Source: Clostridia bacterium
Lineage (GTDB): Bacteria; Bacillota_A; Clostridia; Oscillospirales; Acutalibacteraceae
DNA: 30,246 nt
NCBI GenBank assembly: GCA_009930155.1
Contig: RZYX01000016.1
Coordinates: 1-30,246 of the forward strand
Direction of reading: 5' to 3'
Positions within the stretch are counted from its first letter, which is position 1. Every line of letters starts with the position of its first letter. Under the pieces are notes generated by a model, which had not been told where the DNA came from, searched no databases, and saw nothing but the letters and a program-made list of their open reading frames with translations. Below, in pieces: positions 1-6,660 of this stretch. Position numbers and translations under genes: made by a program.

Positions 1-285
1 GCCGTTATGCAAAACGATACCACCGCTAACCTGAACAGGATAATGACGCATATTAAGAACTCTGTCAGATGCCTCAATGCAAGCTGCAAAGGCTTCAGGC
101 AAAATATCGTCAAGAGTTTCACCAGCCTCAAGACGGGCTTTAAGTTCTGGAGTTTTAGCTTTTAGCTGTTCGTCAGATAATGCTCTAAACTCATCTTCAA
201 ATTTTAAAACTGCATCCTTAATAGGATTGATTTTTTTGATTTCCTTTGATGAATAATCACCAAAAACTTTTGTTAAAAGACCCAT
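1..285 (-). CDS. secA: Preprotein translocase subunit SecA, N-terminal fragment (cut by window edge)
   Basis: SecA is the ATPase motor that drives unfolded preproteins through the SecYEG channel at the cytoplasmic membrane. Only the first 95 codons are in the window; the frame is open to base 1. The translation starts MGLLTKVFGDYSSKEIK and continues through FEDEFRALSDEQLKAKTPELK to DRVLNMRHYPVQVSGGIVLHNG, which matches the SecA N-terminus, including the conserved R-x-x-P-Y/F-x-V-Q-x-x-G-G stretch just before the first ATP-binding region. The ATG at 285 is supported by an AAGGAGC ribosome binding site (complement of 296-302) about 11 bases upstream. The gene is divergent from the SRP RNA/dnaX unit, so two protein-targeting components sit back to back. 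The ATP-binding motifs lie outside the window and could not be checked. Confidence 0.9.
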   Translation of the reverse strand, partial: MGLLTKVFGDYSSKEIKKINPIKDAVLKFEDEFRALSDEQLKAKTPELKARLEAGETLDDILPEAFAACIEASDRVLNMRHYPVQVSGGIVLHNG

Positions 286-535
286 TGATTTAATAGCTCC
301 TTGTTAAAAAATAATTAATTAAATTTAATCATAATTATACATTACAAGAGTAAAATATATTGCAAAGTAGCAATAAAAAATCTCTTGATAATCATTAATT
401 AGATATACACCACATAAGACTTAAGCTTATGTTGCGCTTATTGTAAGTGCAATCAGCACTTTGCGATATATTATATCATGTTTTAAATCCGAAAAATAGT
501 ATAAATTGTAAATAATATTTTAAAGTAATAACCTA
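286..535. other. Divergent intergenic region between secA and the SRP RNA
   Basis: This AT-rich stretch of about 250 bases has no convincing coding frame. It must hold the secA promoter on the minus strand. A TATAAT hexamer on that strand (complement of 334-339) is a candidate -10, but the best -35 (complement of 360-365) is 20 bases away, so I do not call it. At 434-464 there are interleaved inverted repeats: GCGCTTA-ttg-TAAGTGC and, sharing the middle arm, AAGTGC-aatca-GCACTT. They could form two mutually exclusive hairpins or be an operator. The function is unknown. Confidence 0.4.
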
Positions 536-564
536 TTGCGTTTAACAAAATAATATATTATAAT
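536..564 (+). promoter_or_regulatory. Sigma-A type promoter of the SRP RNA-dnaX unit
   Basis: TTGCGT (536-541) and TATAAT (559-564) are separated by 17 bases, a good match to the housekeeping sigma factor consensus. The predicted transcription start is about 571-573, roughly 15 bases before the first arm of the outer SRP RNA/terminator stem, which suits a promoter for that RNA. Confidence 0.65.
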
Positions 565-586
565 ATCTATTGCGAAACAGCTTTTT

Positions 587-755
587 AAACAGAGCGAGTT
601 TTTATTTGGTCATACGGCGTGTGGGTCCTGTGCGACGGGGCACCGTGAATCATGTCAGGCGGGGAACCGAGCAGCATTAAGCGGCCAGCACTGTGCGCCA
701 CAGTCCGCCTACTCGCCGTATGACCAAATAAAAAGTCAACTCTGTTTTTTTATTT
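587..755 (+). terminator. Terminator-like outer stem and T run of the SRP RNA
   Basis: AAACAGAG (587-594) pairs with CTCTGTTT (740-747), coaxial with the 21-bp RNA stem and followed by TTTTTT-A-TTTTT. This would release most SRP transcripts before dnaX while allowing some readthrough into it. No separate dnaX promoter is evident in the 25 bases that remain. Confidence 0.5.
599..734 (+). ncRNA. ffs: Signal recognition particle RNA (bacterial small SRP RNA)
   Basis: This is the RNA scaffold of the signal recognition particle, which binds Ffh and targets nascent membrane proteins. The diagnostic domain IV region is visible: GTGAATCATGTCAGG, then GGGGAACCGAGCAGCATTAAG (645-681), carrying the asymmetric and symmetric internal loops around a GNRA-like tip. 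The core is about 620-713. The ends form a perfect 21-bp helix: 599-619 pairs with 714-734. Outside it, AAACAGAG (587-594) pairs with CTCTGTTT (740-747), followed by a T run. The position just upstream of dnaX-ybaB-recR is the usual one in Firmicutes. The compact form lacks room for the Alu domain of the Bacillus-type RNA. Confidence 0.88.
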
Positions 756-780
756 TTATATATTTTTGGAGGTGTTAGGT

Positions 781-2637
781 ATGTATCAGGCATTATATCG
801 TAAGTGGCGTCCACAGGGCTTTGCTGATGTTGTTGGCCAGCCACATATCACAACAACTCTTATGAACGAAGTTAAAGAGGAAAGGCACACACACGCATAT
901 CTTTTTACAGGCTCAAGGGGTACAGGCAAAACAACCTGTGCTAAGATTTTTGCAAAGGCGGTTAACTGTCTTAATCCTCAAAATGGCGACCCATGCAATG
1001 AATGCGAAATTTGCAAGGGGATTGATAATGGCTCTATTATGGATGTAATAGAAATTGATGCCGCAAGTAATAATGGTGTTGATAATATTCGTGATTTGAG
1101 GGAGGAAGTGAACTTTACTCCCGTTAGCACAAAGTATCGAGTTTATATCATTGATGAGGTTCATATGCTTTCTATGGGTGCGTTTAATGCACTCCTTAAA
1201 ACACTTGAAGAACCACCAAAGCATGTTAAGTTTATACTTGCAACAACAGAAGTGCATAAGTTGCCAGCAACGATAATGTCTCGTTGTCAACGCTTTGATT
1301 TTCACAGAATACCACCAGAAGATATTGCAAAAAGACTTTGCTATGTTGCACAGGAGGAGGGAGCAATACTTGAACCCGATGCCGCAGTGCTTATCTCAAG
1401 GCTTTCTGACGGCGCATTGCGTGACGCACTCTCTATTTTGGACCAGTGTACTGTTAAGGGTAAGAACATAACGCTTGAAATAGTTAATGGGATTGTTGGC
1501 CTTGCGGGCAGTGATTATTTATTTTCGTTGTCTGGAGCTATTAATGAAAGCAGCAGTGCAAAAGCACTTGAAACCATAGATTATCTGCACAATCGTTCTT
1601 GTGATATGGAGAGATTGTGTGACGAGCTTATTAATCATTTTAGAAATATTATGATTGTAAAGACAGTTAAAAATCCACAAAATCTTATTGTATGCACGGA
1701 TGATGAATTAGAAAGGCTCAGGCAAACTGCAAACTCTTTTGATATGGATAGTGTTTTGTATGCTATTGATATTTTGGGGCAAGCACTTTCAAATTTACGC
1801 ATTGGTCTTAATCGCCGTGTTGAGATGGAAATGACAATGATAAAGCTTTGTTCTCCACAGGGAACAGATGATGTGTCACTTGCACTTAGGGTAAAAGCAC
1901 TTGAAGAGTCAATCAGTGGCGGATTTAAAGCACCCCAGGTGTCAAACATACCAAGCGTTAAAACACCACCAACACCAACGCCGATGATTCATACAGCAGA
2001 GCACGAAAAGCAAGAGCCAATTTTAATACCAACACCAATACCACAAAATGCTGGTTTTAAAATACCACAGGAAGAAACAAAACAGCTTAATGCTGAGCCT
2101 GAAAAGCAGAGCTTTCAAGAGCCTGAATCAATTCCATTTCCTATGGATTTTGATGAACCTCCAGCAGAATCACATCAAGAATCGCAAGGTGTTAGTGACA
2201 ACACAAGCGAGCAGATTTTTGAAAAGCCGGAAGAAATAAAACAGCCTTATGCAGAGCCTAAAAAGCAAGAGCAATCAGTGCAATCTGTAAGGGATGGGGA
2301 ACTTGACCCTCAAAAGTGGCTTGCAATTATTAGAGAAGCAACAAAGATAGACAAAGGTCTTATCGGAGCTATTAATAATTCCAGTGCATATAAGCGGGAG
2401 AATTTATTGGTTATTAAATCTGAAAATATATTGCTAAAGATATTTATGGAGAATGAATATCATGTAAGTTCAATTAAACAAGCAATCAAAACTGTGCTTG
2501 GGCAGGATTTTAGGATAACGCTTGATGATGGCAATGAGGAAAACGGTAAGCCTGAAAAAGAAAAGCCTCAAGACCCGCTTGAAAACCTTATAAATCATGC
2601 AAAAAATCTTGATTTTAAATTTAAAATAGAGGAGTAA
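781..2637 (+). CDS. dnaX: DNA polymerase III subunit gamma/tau
   Basis: DnaX is the clamp-loader ATPase that places the beta clamp on primed DNA and organises the replisome. The start is the ATG at 781 (MYQALYRKWRP, the typical family start), because GGAGG at 768-772 is its ribosome binding site; the open frame can be extended to a TTG at 766 only by reading through that site. The product is 618 aa. Motifs: Walker A GSRGTGKT at 44-51, zinc cysteines C63, C72, C75 and C78, Walker B-like IIDEVHML at about 123-130, sensor 1 ATTE near 154-157, and the SRC arginine finger at 167-169. A long Pro/Glu/Gln-rich linker (about 395-500) precedes a C-terminal tau-like domain. No slippery A/T run for programmed frameshifting to gamma was obvious. 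ybaB follows after 6 bases. Confidence 0.96.
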   Translation: MYQALYRKWRPQGFADVVGQPHITTTLMNEVKEERHTHAYLFTGSRGTGKTTCAKIFAKAVNCLNPQNGDPCNECEICKGIDNGSIMDVIEIDAASNNGVDNIRDLREEVNFTPVSTKYRVYIIDEVHMLSMGAFNALLKTLEEPPKHVKFILATTEVHKLPATIMSRCQRFDFHRIPPEDIAKRLCYVAQEEGAILEPDAAVLISRLSDGALRDALSILDQCTVKGKNITLEIVNGIVGLAGSDYLFSLSGAINESSSAKALETIDYLHNRSCDMERLCDELINHFRNIMIVKTVKNPQNLIVCTDDELERLRQTANSFDMDSVLYAIDILGQALSNLRIGLNRRVEMEMTMIKLCSPQGTDDVSLALRVKALEESISGGFKAPQVSNIPSVKTPPTPTPMIHTAEHEKQEPILIPTPIPQNAGFKIPQEETKQLNAEPEKQSFQEPESIPFPMDFDEPPAESHQESQGVSDNTSEQIFEKPEEIKQPYAEPKKQEQSVQSVRDGELDPQKWLAIIREATKIDKGLIGAINNSSAYKRENLLVIKSENILLKIFMENEYHVSSIKQAIKTVLGQDFRITLDDGNEENGKPEKEKPQDPLENLINHAKNLDFKFKIEE

Positions 2638-2643
2638 TAAAAT

Positions 2644-2985
2644 ATGAAAGCAAGAATACCAAATGCTGGTGGCGGCGGAAACATGATGAAGCAGTTTCAA
2701 AAAATGCAAGATGATGTTGCTCGTATTCAGGCAGAAGTTGAAGCAGGGGAGTATACAGCTTGTGCAGGTGGCGGTGCAGTAGAAGTTAGCGTTAGTGGTG
2801 CTCACGAAGTTAAGAGCATAAAAATAAACCCAGAGGTTGTTGACCCTGAGGATGTTGAAATGCTTGAAGATTTGCTTATGGCATCTATTAATGAGGCAAT
2901 GCGTAAAGCAACAGATACAATGGAGCGAGAAATGGGTAAAGCAACAGGCGGAATTAATCTTCCTGGTATGCCTGGATTGCTTTAA
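2644..2985 (+). CDS. ybaB: Nucleoid-associated protein, YbaB/EbfC family
   Basis: This small protein belongs to the family that forms tweezer-like dimers and binds DNA without strong sequence preference; its cellular role is still poorly defined. The 113-aa product has the family pattern: a Gly/Met-rich N-terminus (NAGGGGNMMKQFQKMQDD), a long first helix, the beta-strand segment with VEVSVSGAHEVKSIKINPE, the V-DPEDVEMLEDL stretch, and a C-terminal helix ending in a Gly/Pro/Met-rich tail. An AGAGGAG ribosome binding site overlaps the end of dnaX. The position between dnaX and recR is conserved across bacteria and suggests a link to replication or recombination, which is inference. It is surely in one operon with its neighbours. 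Confidence 0.95.
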   Translation: MKARIPNAGGGGNMMKQFQKMQDDVARIQAEVEAGEYTACAGGGAVEVSVSGAHEVKSIKINPEVVDPEDVEMLEDLLMASINEAMRKATDTMEREMGKATGGINLPGMPGLL

Positions 2986-3017
2986 TAGTTTTCCATAAGA
3001 TATTTTCGGAGGTAAAA

Positions 3018-3617
3018 ATGAGTTACAATATTGCAGCTCTTTCAAAGCTTATTGAGCAGTTTGAAAGAATGCCGAGCGTTGGTCATAAGAGTGCACAAAG
3101 AATGGCTTTTTATGTACTTAATATGTCAAAAGACGATGCAAAAGTATTTGCAAACTCAATAGTTGATGCACATGAAAAAATTCATCAGTGTAAGGTTTGC
3201 TGTAATTTAACGCAGGATGAAGTTTGTTCTATTTGTTGTAATCAGGCAAGGGATAAAAGTATTATTTGTGTGGTTGAAGACCCTCGTGATGTTATGGCTA
3301 TTGAGCGTACACATGAATATGATGGTTCATATCATGTTCTTCATGGTTCGATTTCGCCTTTAAACGGGATAGGGCCTGACCAAATTTCGATAAAACAGTT
3401 GCTTTCAAGAATGAATAGTGACGAGGTTGAGGAAGTTATAATGGCAACCAACCCAACAGTTGAGGGTGAAGCGACCGCAATGTATATTTCAAAATTGTTA
3501 AAACCTCTGGAGATAAAAACCACAAGGCTTGCTTATGGTGTTCCTGTAGGAGCAGATTTGGAGTATGCTGACGAAGTAACTCTTTCAAGAGCAATGGAGG
3601 GTAGGAGGATTATTTAG
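3018..3617 (+). CDS. recR: Recombination mediator protein RecR
   Basis: RecR acts with RecO (and RecF) to load RecA on SSB-coated single-stranded DNA during gap repair. The 199-aa length is typical. The order is an N-terminal helix-hairpin-helix region (MPSVGHKSAQRMAFYVL, about 18-34), a zinc finger with C58, C61, C70 and C73 in the canonical C-x2-C-x8-C-x2-C spacing, and a Toprim domain starting at ICVVEDPRDV (about 83-92) with the conserved HGSISPLNGIGPD stretch near 109-121. The start has a CGGAGG ribosome binding site. It is 32 bases after ybaB, so part of the dnaX operon. A short inverted repeat (AGGAT/ATCCT with a T run, about 3606-3631) overlaps the stop codon and may be a weak terminator. 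Confidence 0.96.
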   Translation: MSYNIAALSKLIEQFERMPSVGHKSAQRMAFYVLNMSKDDAKVFANSIVDAHEKIHQCKVCCNLTQDEVCSICCNQARDKSIICVVEDPRDVMAIERTHEYDGSYHVLHGSISPLNGIGPDQISIKQLLSRMNSDEVEEVIMATNPTVEGEATAMYISKLLKPLEIKTTRLAYGVPVGADLEYADEVTLSRAMEGRRII

Positions 3618-3634
3618 CCATCCTATTTTTCCCC

Positions 3635-3662
3635 TTGACAACTAATTTTAATGTGTTACAAT
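3635..3662 (+). promoter_or_regulatory. Sigma-A type promoter of smpB
   Basis: TTGACA (3635-3640, perfect -35) and TACAAT (3657-3662) have a 16-base spacer. The predicted start is near 3669, about 27 bases before the smpB GTG. The promoter separates smpB-ssrA from the dnaX operon. Confidence 0.7.
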
Positions 3663-3695
3663 TTATACCCAAAGTATTGAAAGGATGCGGTAGAA

Positions 3696-4160
3696 GTGGG
3701 AAACAATGAGCTTAAAACAATTGCACAAAACAAAAAAGCCTTCCACGACTATTTCATCATTGAAAGTGCAGAGTCAGGTATAGCACTTTTTGGAACAGAA
3801 GTTAAATCAATCAGGCAGGGTAAAGTTAATCTCAAAGATTCGTGGTGCAGTATCGTTAAGGGTGAAATATTTGTTAACGGTATGCACATAAGCCCATACG
3901 AACAGGGCAACATATTTAACAAGGACCCTATTCGTGTTCGAAAGTTACTAATGCATAAAAGTGAAATTAATAGGCTTTTGGGATTAACAAAACAGCAGGG
4001 TTACACACTGATTCCTGTATCCGCATACTTTAAAAATGGCAAGGTGAAAATCCAAGTGGGACTTTGCAAGGGTAAAAAGAATTATGATAAGAGAGATTCA
4101 ATTGCACAAAAAACAGCTCAACGTGATGTAGAGCGAGCCTTAAAAGAGCGTCAATATTAA
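3696..4160 (+). CDS. smpB: SsrA-binding protein SmpB
   Basis: SmpB binds the tRNA-like part of tmRNA and brings it to ribosomes stalled on broken messages. The product has 154 aa, normal for the family. Recognisable blocks are [31 protein letters not shown] (an OB-fold core that contacts the RNA elbow), HISPYEQGN, the R-x-RKLL-H-x-EI-RL segment, and a basic C-terminal tail [20 protein letters not shown], which in the family fills the empty mRNA channel. Translation starts at a GTG with AAGGA at 3681-3685; the nearby ATG at 3706 is out of frame. Its RNA partner, ssrA, begins 9 bases after the stop codon. Confidence 0.96.
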   Translation: MGNNELKTIAQNKKAFHDYFIIESAESGIALFGTEVKSIRQGKVNLKDSWCSIVKGEIFVNGMHISPYEQGNIFNKDPIRVRKLLMHKSEINRLLGLTKQQGYTLIPVSAYFKNGKVKIQVGLCKGKKNYDKRDSIAQKTAQRDVERALKERQY

Positions 4161-4169
4161 TTCCTATAT

Positions 4170-4515
4170 GGGGATGAAAGGATTTCGACGGGGGTTTTGA
4201 GGCACGATAAGCGAGTAGCGGTGCGGACCCGCTTTAAACGCCGCAGTTTTTAATTAAACGACAACAATAAAATTTTACAAGCTGCTTAATTAGCAGCCGT
4301 TCCCCCAAGGAATACTGCGACCTTGGATGGAGCGTCGATTAGCAGTGACCGTGAACACAGGGGTGCCTTGAACTGTGTCATGATTTAAAGGCTACCGTAG
4401 GAAACAGCTTGTTGCTCGGCGGTTTTTGAGGGGAATCTTAAATGAACAACTACACTCGTAGAAAGTCGTGTGGATGAATTTTCGGACGCGGTTTCGATTA
4501 CCGCCATCTCCACCA
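4170..4515 (+). ncRNA. ssrA: Transfer-messenger RNA (tmRNA)
   Basis: tmRNA rescues stalled ribosomes and tags the unfinished protein for proteolysis. The acceptor stem pairs GGGGATG (4170-4176) with CATCTCC (4505-4511, one G-U), followed by A and an encoded CCA (4513-4515). Other hallmarks are the GGATTTCGACGGGG 5' segment and the T-arm GGTTTCGATTACCGCC region at the 3' end. The tag frame at 4257-4289 reads NDNNKILQAA and stops at TAA, giving the expected Ala-Ala end. The codon just before it is TTA (4254-4256), not the common GCA, so the exact resume codon is uncertain. The length is about 346 bases, with pseudoknot-rich sequence between the tag and the 3' end. Confidence 0.95.
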
Positions 4516-4550
4516 AAAAAGGACACAGTTTTTGCTGTGTCCTTTTTCTT
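4516..4550 (+). terminator. Intrinsic terminator of smpB-ssrA
   Basis: A perfect 13-bp stem, AAAAAGGACACAG (4516-4528) with CTGTGTCCTTTTT (4535-4547), starts right after the tmRNA CCA end. The T run gives strong termination; the symmetric A/T flanks could also act on the other strand. Confidence 0.88.
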
Positions 4551-4574
4551 ATGTTAGTAGTAATAGAGAAATCG

Positions 4575-4692
4575 CTTGCTGTATTTTCACTGTGCGAAAA
4601 CAGCAAGAAATGTTTGACAAACTGTAACTTAAAAAATTAACTTATTGTATATTTTGTTATAATATTTATTCTTAATCATATAAAATGATTAA
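4575..4692. repeat. Inverted repeats between ssrA and amtB
   Basis: The 317-base gap between the tmRNA terminator and amtB contains no credible gene. Two inverted repeats stand out. One is an imperfect hairpin CTTGCTGTATTTTC...GAAAACAGCAAG at about 4575-4607 (2-base bulge). The other is a clean 8-bp palindrome TTAATCAT-ATAAA-ATGATTAA at 4672-4692, directly after a TATAAT hexamer at 4658-4663. The second could be an operator for a nitrogen regulator of amtB, but it does not match the GlnR consensus TGTNA-N7-TNACA. The function is unknown. Confidence 0.35.
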
Positions 4693-4753
4693 TGTGAGAT
4701 TTAAAAGTTTGTAAGAACAAAAAATATAAATTTCAAAACATTAATAAATTTTA

Positions 4754-4782
4754 TTGACAAAAGTGAAAAATATTGATAAGAT
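4754..4782 (+). promoter_or_regulatory. Sigma-A type promoter of amtB-glnK
   Basis: TTGACA (4754-4759) and TAAGAT (4777-4782) are exactly 17 bases apart. The predicted start is near 4789, only about 6 bases before a long terminator-like hairpin, so the whole untranslated leader is essentially that hairpin plus the ribosome binding site. Confidence 0.65.
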
Positions 4783-4794
4783 GCAAGACGAAGA

Positions 4795-4850
4795 ACAAGG
4801 GTGTTCAGCCAATGAGGGAATCTCATTGATTGAACGCCCTTGTATTTTTT
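4795..4850 (+). terminator. Leader terminator/attenuator hairpin upstream of amtB
   Basis: Bases 4795-4816 pair with 4822-4843: ACAAGGGTGTTCA with TGAACGCCCTTGT, then, after a G-T pair and one C-A mismatch, CCAATGAG with CTCATTG(G-paired), a GGAAT loop, and a following A-T7 run. This is a textbook intrinsic terminator of about 21 pairs, yet it lies between the promoter and the amtB ribosome binding site at 4854-4860, in the same orientation. It is therefore more likely a conditional attenuator than the end of a gene. No riboswitch aptamer fits in the short leader. Confidence 0.75.
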
Positions 4851-4867
4851 TATAGAGGAGAATATTA

Positions 4868-6115
4868 ATGATTAATGCGGGAGATACGGGATTTATTTTG
4901 ATTGCATCAGCAATGGTGTTGCTTATGACTCCAGGTCTTGCTTTTTTTTATGGCGGACTTGGGCAAAGAAAGAATGTAGTAAACACCATTATGTCATCAG
5001 TGTTTATAATTGGGCTTGCGTCAGTCATGTGGATTCTTTTTGGATATACATTGTCATTTGGTGATGATGTTGGAGGACTTGGCATTATCGGCAATTTTAA
5101 ATGGCTTGCATTTAATGGTGTTGGAATGATACCTGGGCCATATGCAAAAACGATTCCTAATATTGCTTTTGCAGCATTTCAGATGATGTTTGCAATTATT
5201 ACTCCAGCAATTATAACAGGGGCAGTTGCAGGAAGAATGAAATTTAAAGCACTGTTTTTGTTTGTTGCACTTTGGTCGATTATAGTTTATTATCCAGTTG
5301 CACATATGGTTTGGGGCGAAGGTGGGTTCTTAAATTCACTTGGCGTTGTTGATTTTGCAGGAGGAAATGTAGTACATATCAGTTCTGGTGTAAGTGCATT
5401 GATTCTAGCTATTGTGATTGGAAAAAGAAAAGACCTTGAACTGGTTTCATACAGAACACATAACATACCATTGGTTGCATTAGGAACAGGGCTTTTGTGG
5501 TTTGGTTGGTTTGGATTTAATGCAGGAAGTGCTTTAGGCGCGAATGGTCTTGCAGCACACGCATTTATAACAACAAATACATCAGCAGCCGCTGCAATGC
5601 TTTCATGGATGTTCATTGACTATATAATACAGAAGAAAACAACCTTAATAGGTGCTGTAACAGGTGCTGTTGTCGGTCTTGCTTCAATCACTCAGGGAGC
5701 AGGTTATGTTCCAGTTTGGTCTGCATTAATAATTGGAGCGTTAGCAAGCCCTATATGTTATTTCGCAGTAGCGGTTATAAAAAGAAAAATAGGTTATGAT
5801 GATGCACTTGATGCATTTGGATGCCATGGTGTTGGAGGCATTATTGGAGCAATAGCAACAGGATTATTTGCGAACTCTTCAATTAATAGTGCAGTAAAGT
5901 GGGATGGACTTGTATATGGTAATTTTCATCTCTTTATGGTACAATTGTTAGGCGTAGTTGTAACAATAGGCTTTGCAGTTTGCGGAACATTTATTTGCTT
6001 AGGAATCGTAAGGATATTTACTCCCCTAAGAGTATCAAGAAGAGAAGAACAAATAGGGCTTGATATGTCAGAACATGGCGAGTCAGCTTACCCGTCATTC
6101 AATGGCTTTGATTAA
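4868..6115 (+). CDS. amtB: Ammonium transporter AmtB
   Basis: This is a membrane channel/transporter of the Amt/Rh family that takes up ammonium at low external concentration. The 415-aa product is hydrophobic throughout, with about 11 membrane segments. Family marks are GLAFFYGGLGQRKNVVNTIM (about 23-42), FQMMFAIITPAIITGAVAGR (about 104-123), the twin pore histidines H170 (DFAGGNVVHISSG) and H320 (DAFGCHGVGGIIGAIATGLFA), and the WFGWFGFNAGSA motif near 211-222. The ATG has AGAGGAG at 4854-4860. glnK follows after 15 bases. This is the classical pair in which P-II binds the cytoplasmic face and blocks the pore when nitrogen is ample. Confidence 0.96.
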   Translation: MINAGDTGFILIASAMVLLMTPGLAFFYGGLGQRKNVVNTIMSSVFIIGLASVMWILFGYTLSFGDDVGGLGIIGNFKWLAFNGVGMIPGPYAKTIPNIAFAAFQMMFAIITPAIITGAVAGRMKFKALFLFVALWSIIVYYPVAHMVWGEGGFLNSLGVVDFAGGNVVHISSGVSALILAIVIGKRKDLELVSYRTHNIPLVALGTGLLWFGWFGFNAGSALGANGLAAHAFITTNTSAAAAMLSWMFIDYIIQKKTTLIGAVTGAVVGLASITQGAGYVPVWSALIIGALASPICYFAVAVIKRKIGYDDALDAFGCHGVGGIIGAIATGLFANSSINSAVKWDGLVYGNFHLFMVQLLGVVVTIGFAVCGTFICLGIVRIFTPLRVSRREEQIGLDMSEHGESAYPSFNGFD

Positions 6116-6130
6116 TAGGGAGGGTATTTT

Positions 6131-6502
6131 ATGTATAAGATAGAAGCAATAATCCGCGAAGAAAAGTTTGAAGATGTTAAAGAAATATTAGCAGAAATTA
6201 ATGTGCATGGCATTACAGTGTCACAGGTTATGGGATGCGGAACACAAAAAGGGTATGAGGAAGTTGTAAGAGGGAATATAATTGAGCTTAATATGCGTCC
6301 AAGGATTAAGCTTGAAATTGTAGTATCTTCTGAAGAATGGGCAGACAAAATAGCAAATTCAATTCAGCAAATTGCCTGCACAGGAAACATAGGTGACGGA
6401 AAAATCTTCATCTATGAAATAAAAACAGCAATAAGAATAAGCACTGGTGAAAAAGGCGAAAAAGCAATTTGGCCATCAGCAGAGAAAGATAATTTGTTTT
6501 AA
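6131..6502 (+). CDS. glnK: Nitrogen regulatory protein P-II
   Basis: P-II proteins are trimeric sensors of ATP/ADP and 2-oxoglutarate that control ammonium transport and nitrogen enzymes. The 123-aa sequence aligns without gaps to E. coli GlnB over the first 51 residues: K3-I4, F13, D15-V16, G27-x-T-V-S, then G35-C-G-T-Q-K-G41 at the base of the T-loop. The B-loop TGNIGDGKIFIYEI and C-loop RISTGEKGEKAI are intact, so nucleotide binding should be kept. The T-loop is unusual: residue 51, the tyrosine that is uridylylated in proteobacteria, is isoleucine, and Y46 is valine. The protein ends with a 10-residue extension, WPSAEKDNLF. The pairing with amtB favours the glnK name. Confidence 0.93.
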   Translation: MYKIEAIIREEKFEDVKEILAEINVHGITVSQVMGCGTQKGYEEVVRGNIIELNMRPRIKLEIVVSSEEWADKIANSIQQIACTGNIGDGKIFIYEIKTAIRISTGEKGEKAIWPSAEKDNLF

Positions 6503-6524
6503 ATTTACAACTTATTATCAATAA

Positions 6525-6561
6525 CCAAAAATCCCACAGCTTTAAGCTGTGGAGTTTTTGG
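6525..6561 (+). terminator. Terminator after glnK
   Basis: CCACAGCTT (6534-6542) pairs with AAGCTGTGG (6544-6552), flanked by CCAAAAA and TTTTTGG that extend the stem. It is symmetric enough to work in both directions, but the only gene ending here is glnK. Confidence 0.8.
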
Positions 6562-6660
6562 CATATAAAACTAAGTGCTAAAGCTACCTTATAGTGTACC
6601 AATATAAGCATTTCAAAATGCGACCGTATAGTGATCATATGCCTTAATAAAAGGAGTAAT

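Noticed and set aside
913..1305. Antisense open frame within dnaX
   Set aside because: Cys/His/Ile-rich translation with no ribosome binding site, fully covered by a conserved gene; a mirror of its codon use.
4793..4806. GAAC-AAGGGT-GTTC hexaloop resembling half of an ANTAR-binding RNA element before amtB
   Set aside because: The loop has A1 and G4 as in that motif, but a second hexaloop hairpin is required and the predicted transcript starts too late to contain one upstream; the downstream stem has a 5-base loop instead.
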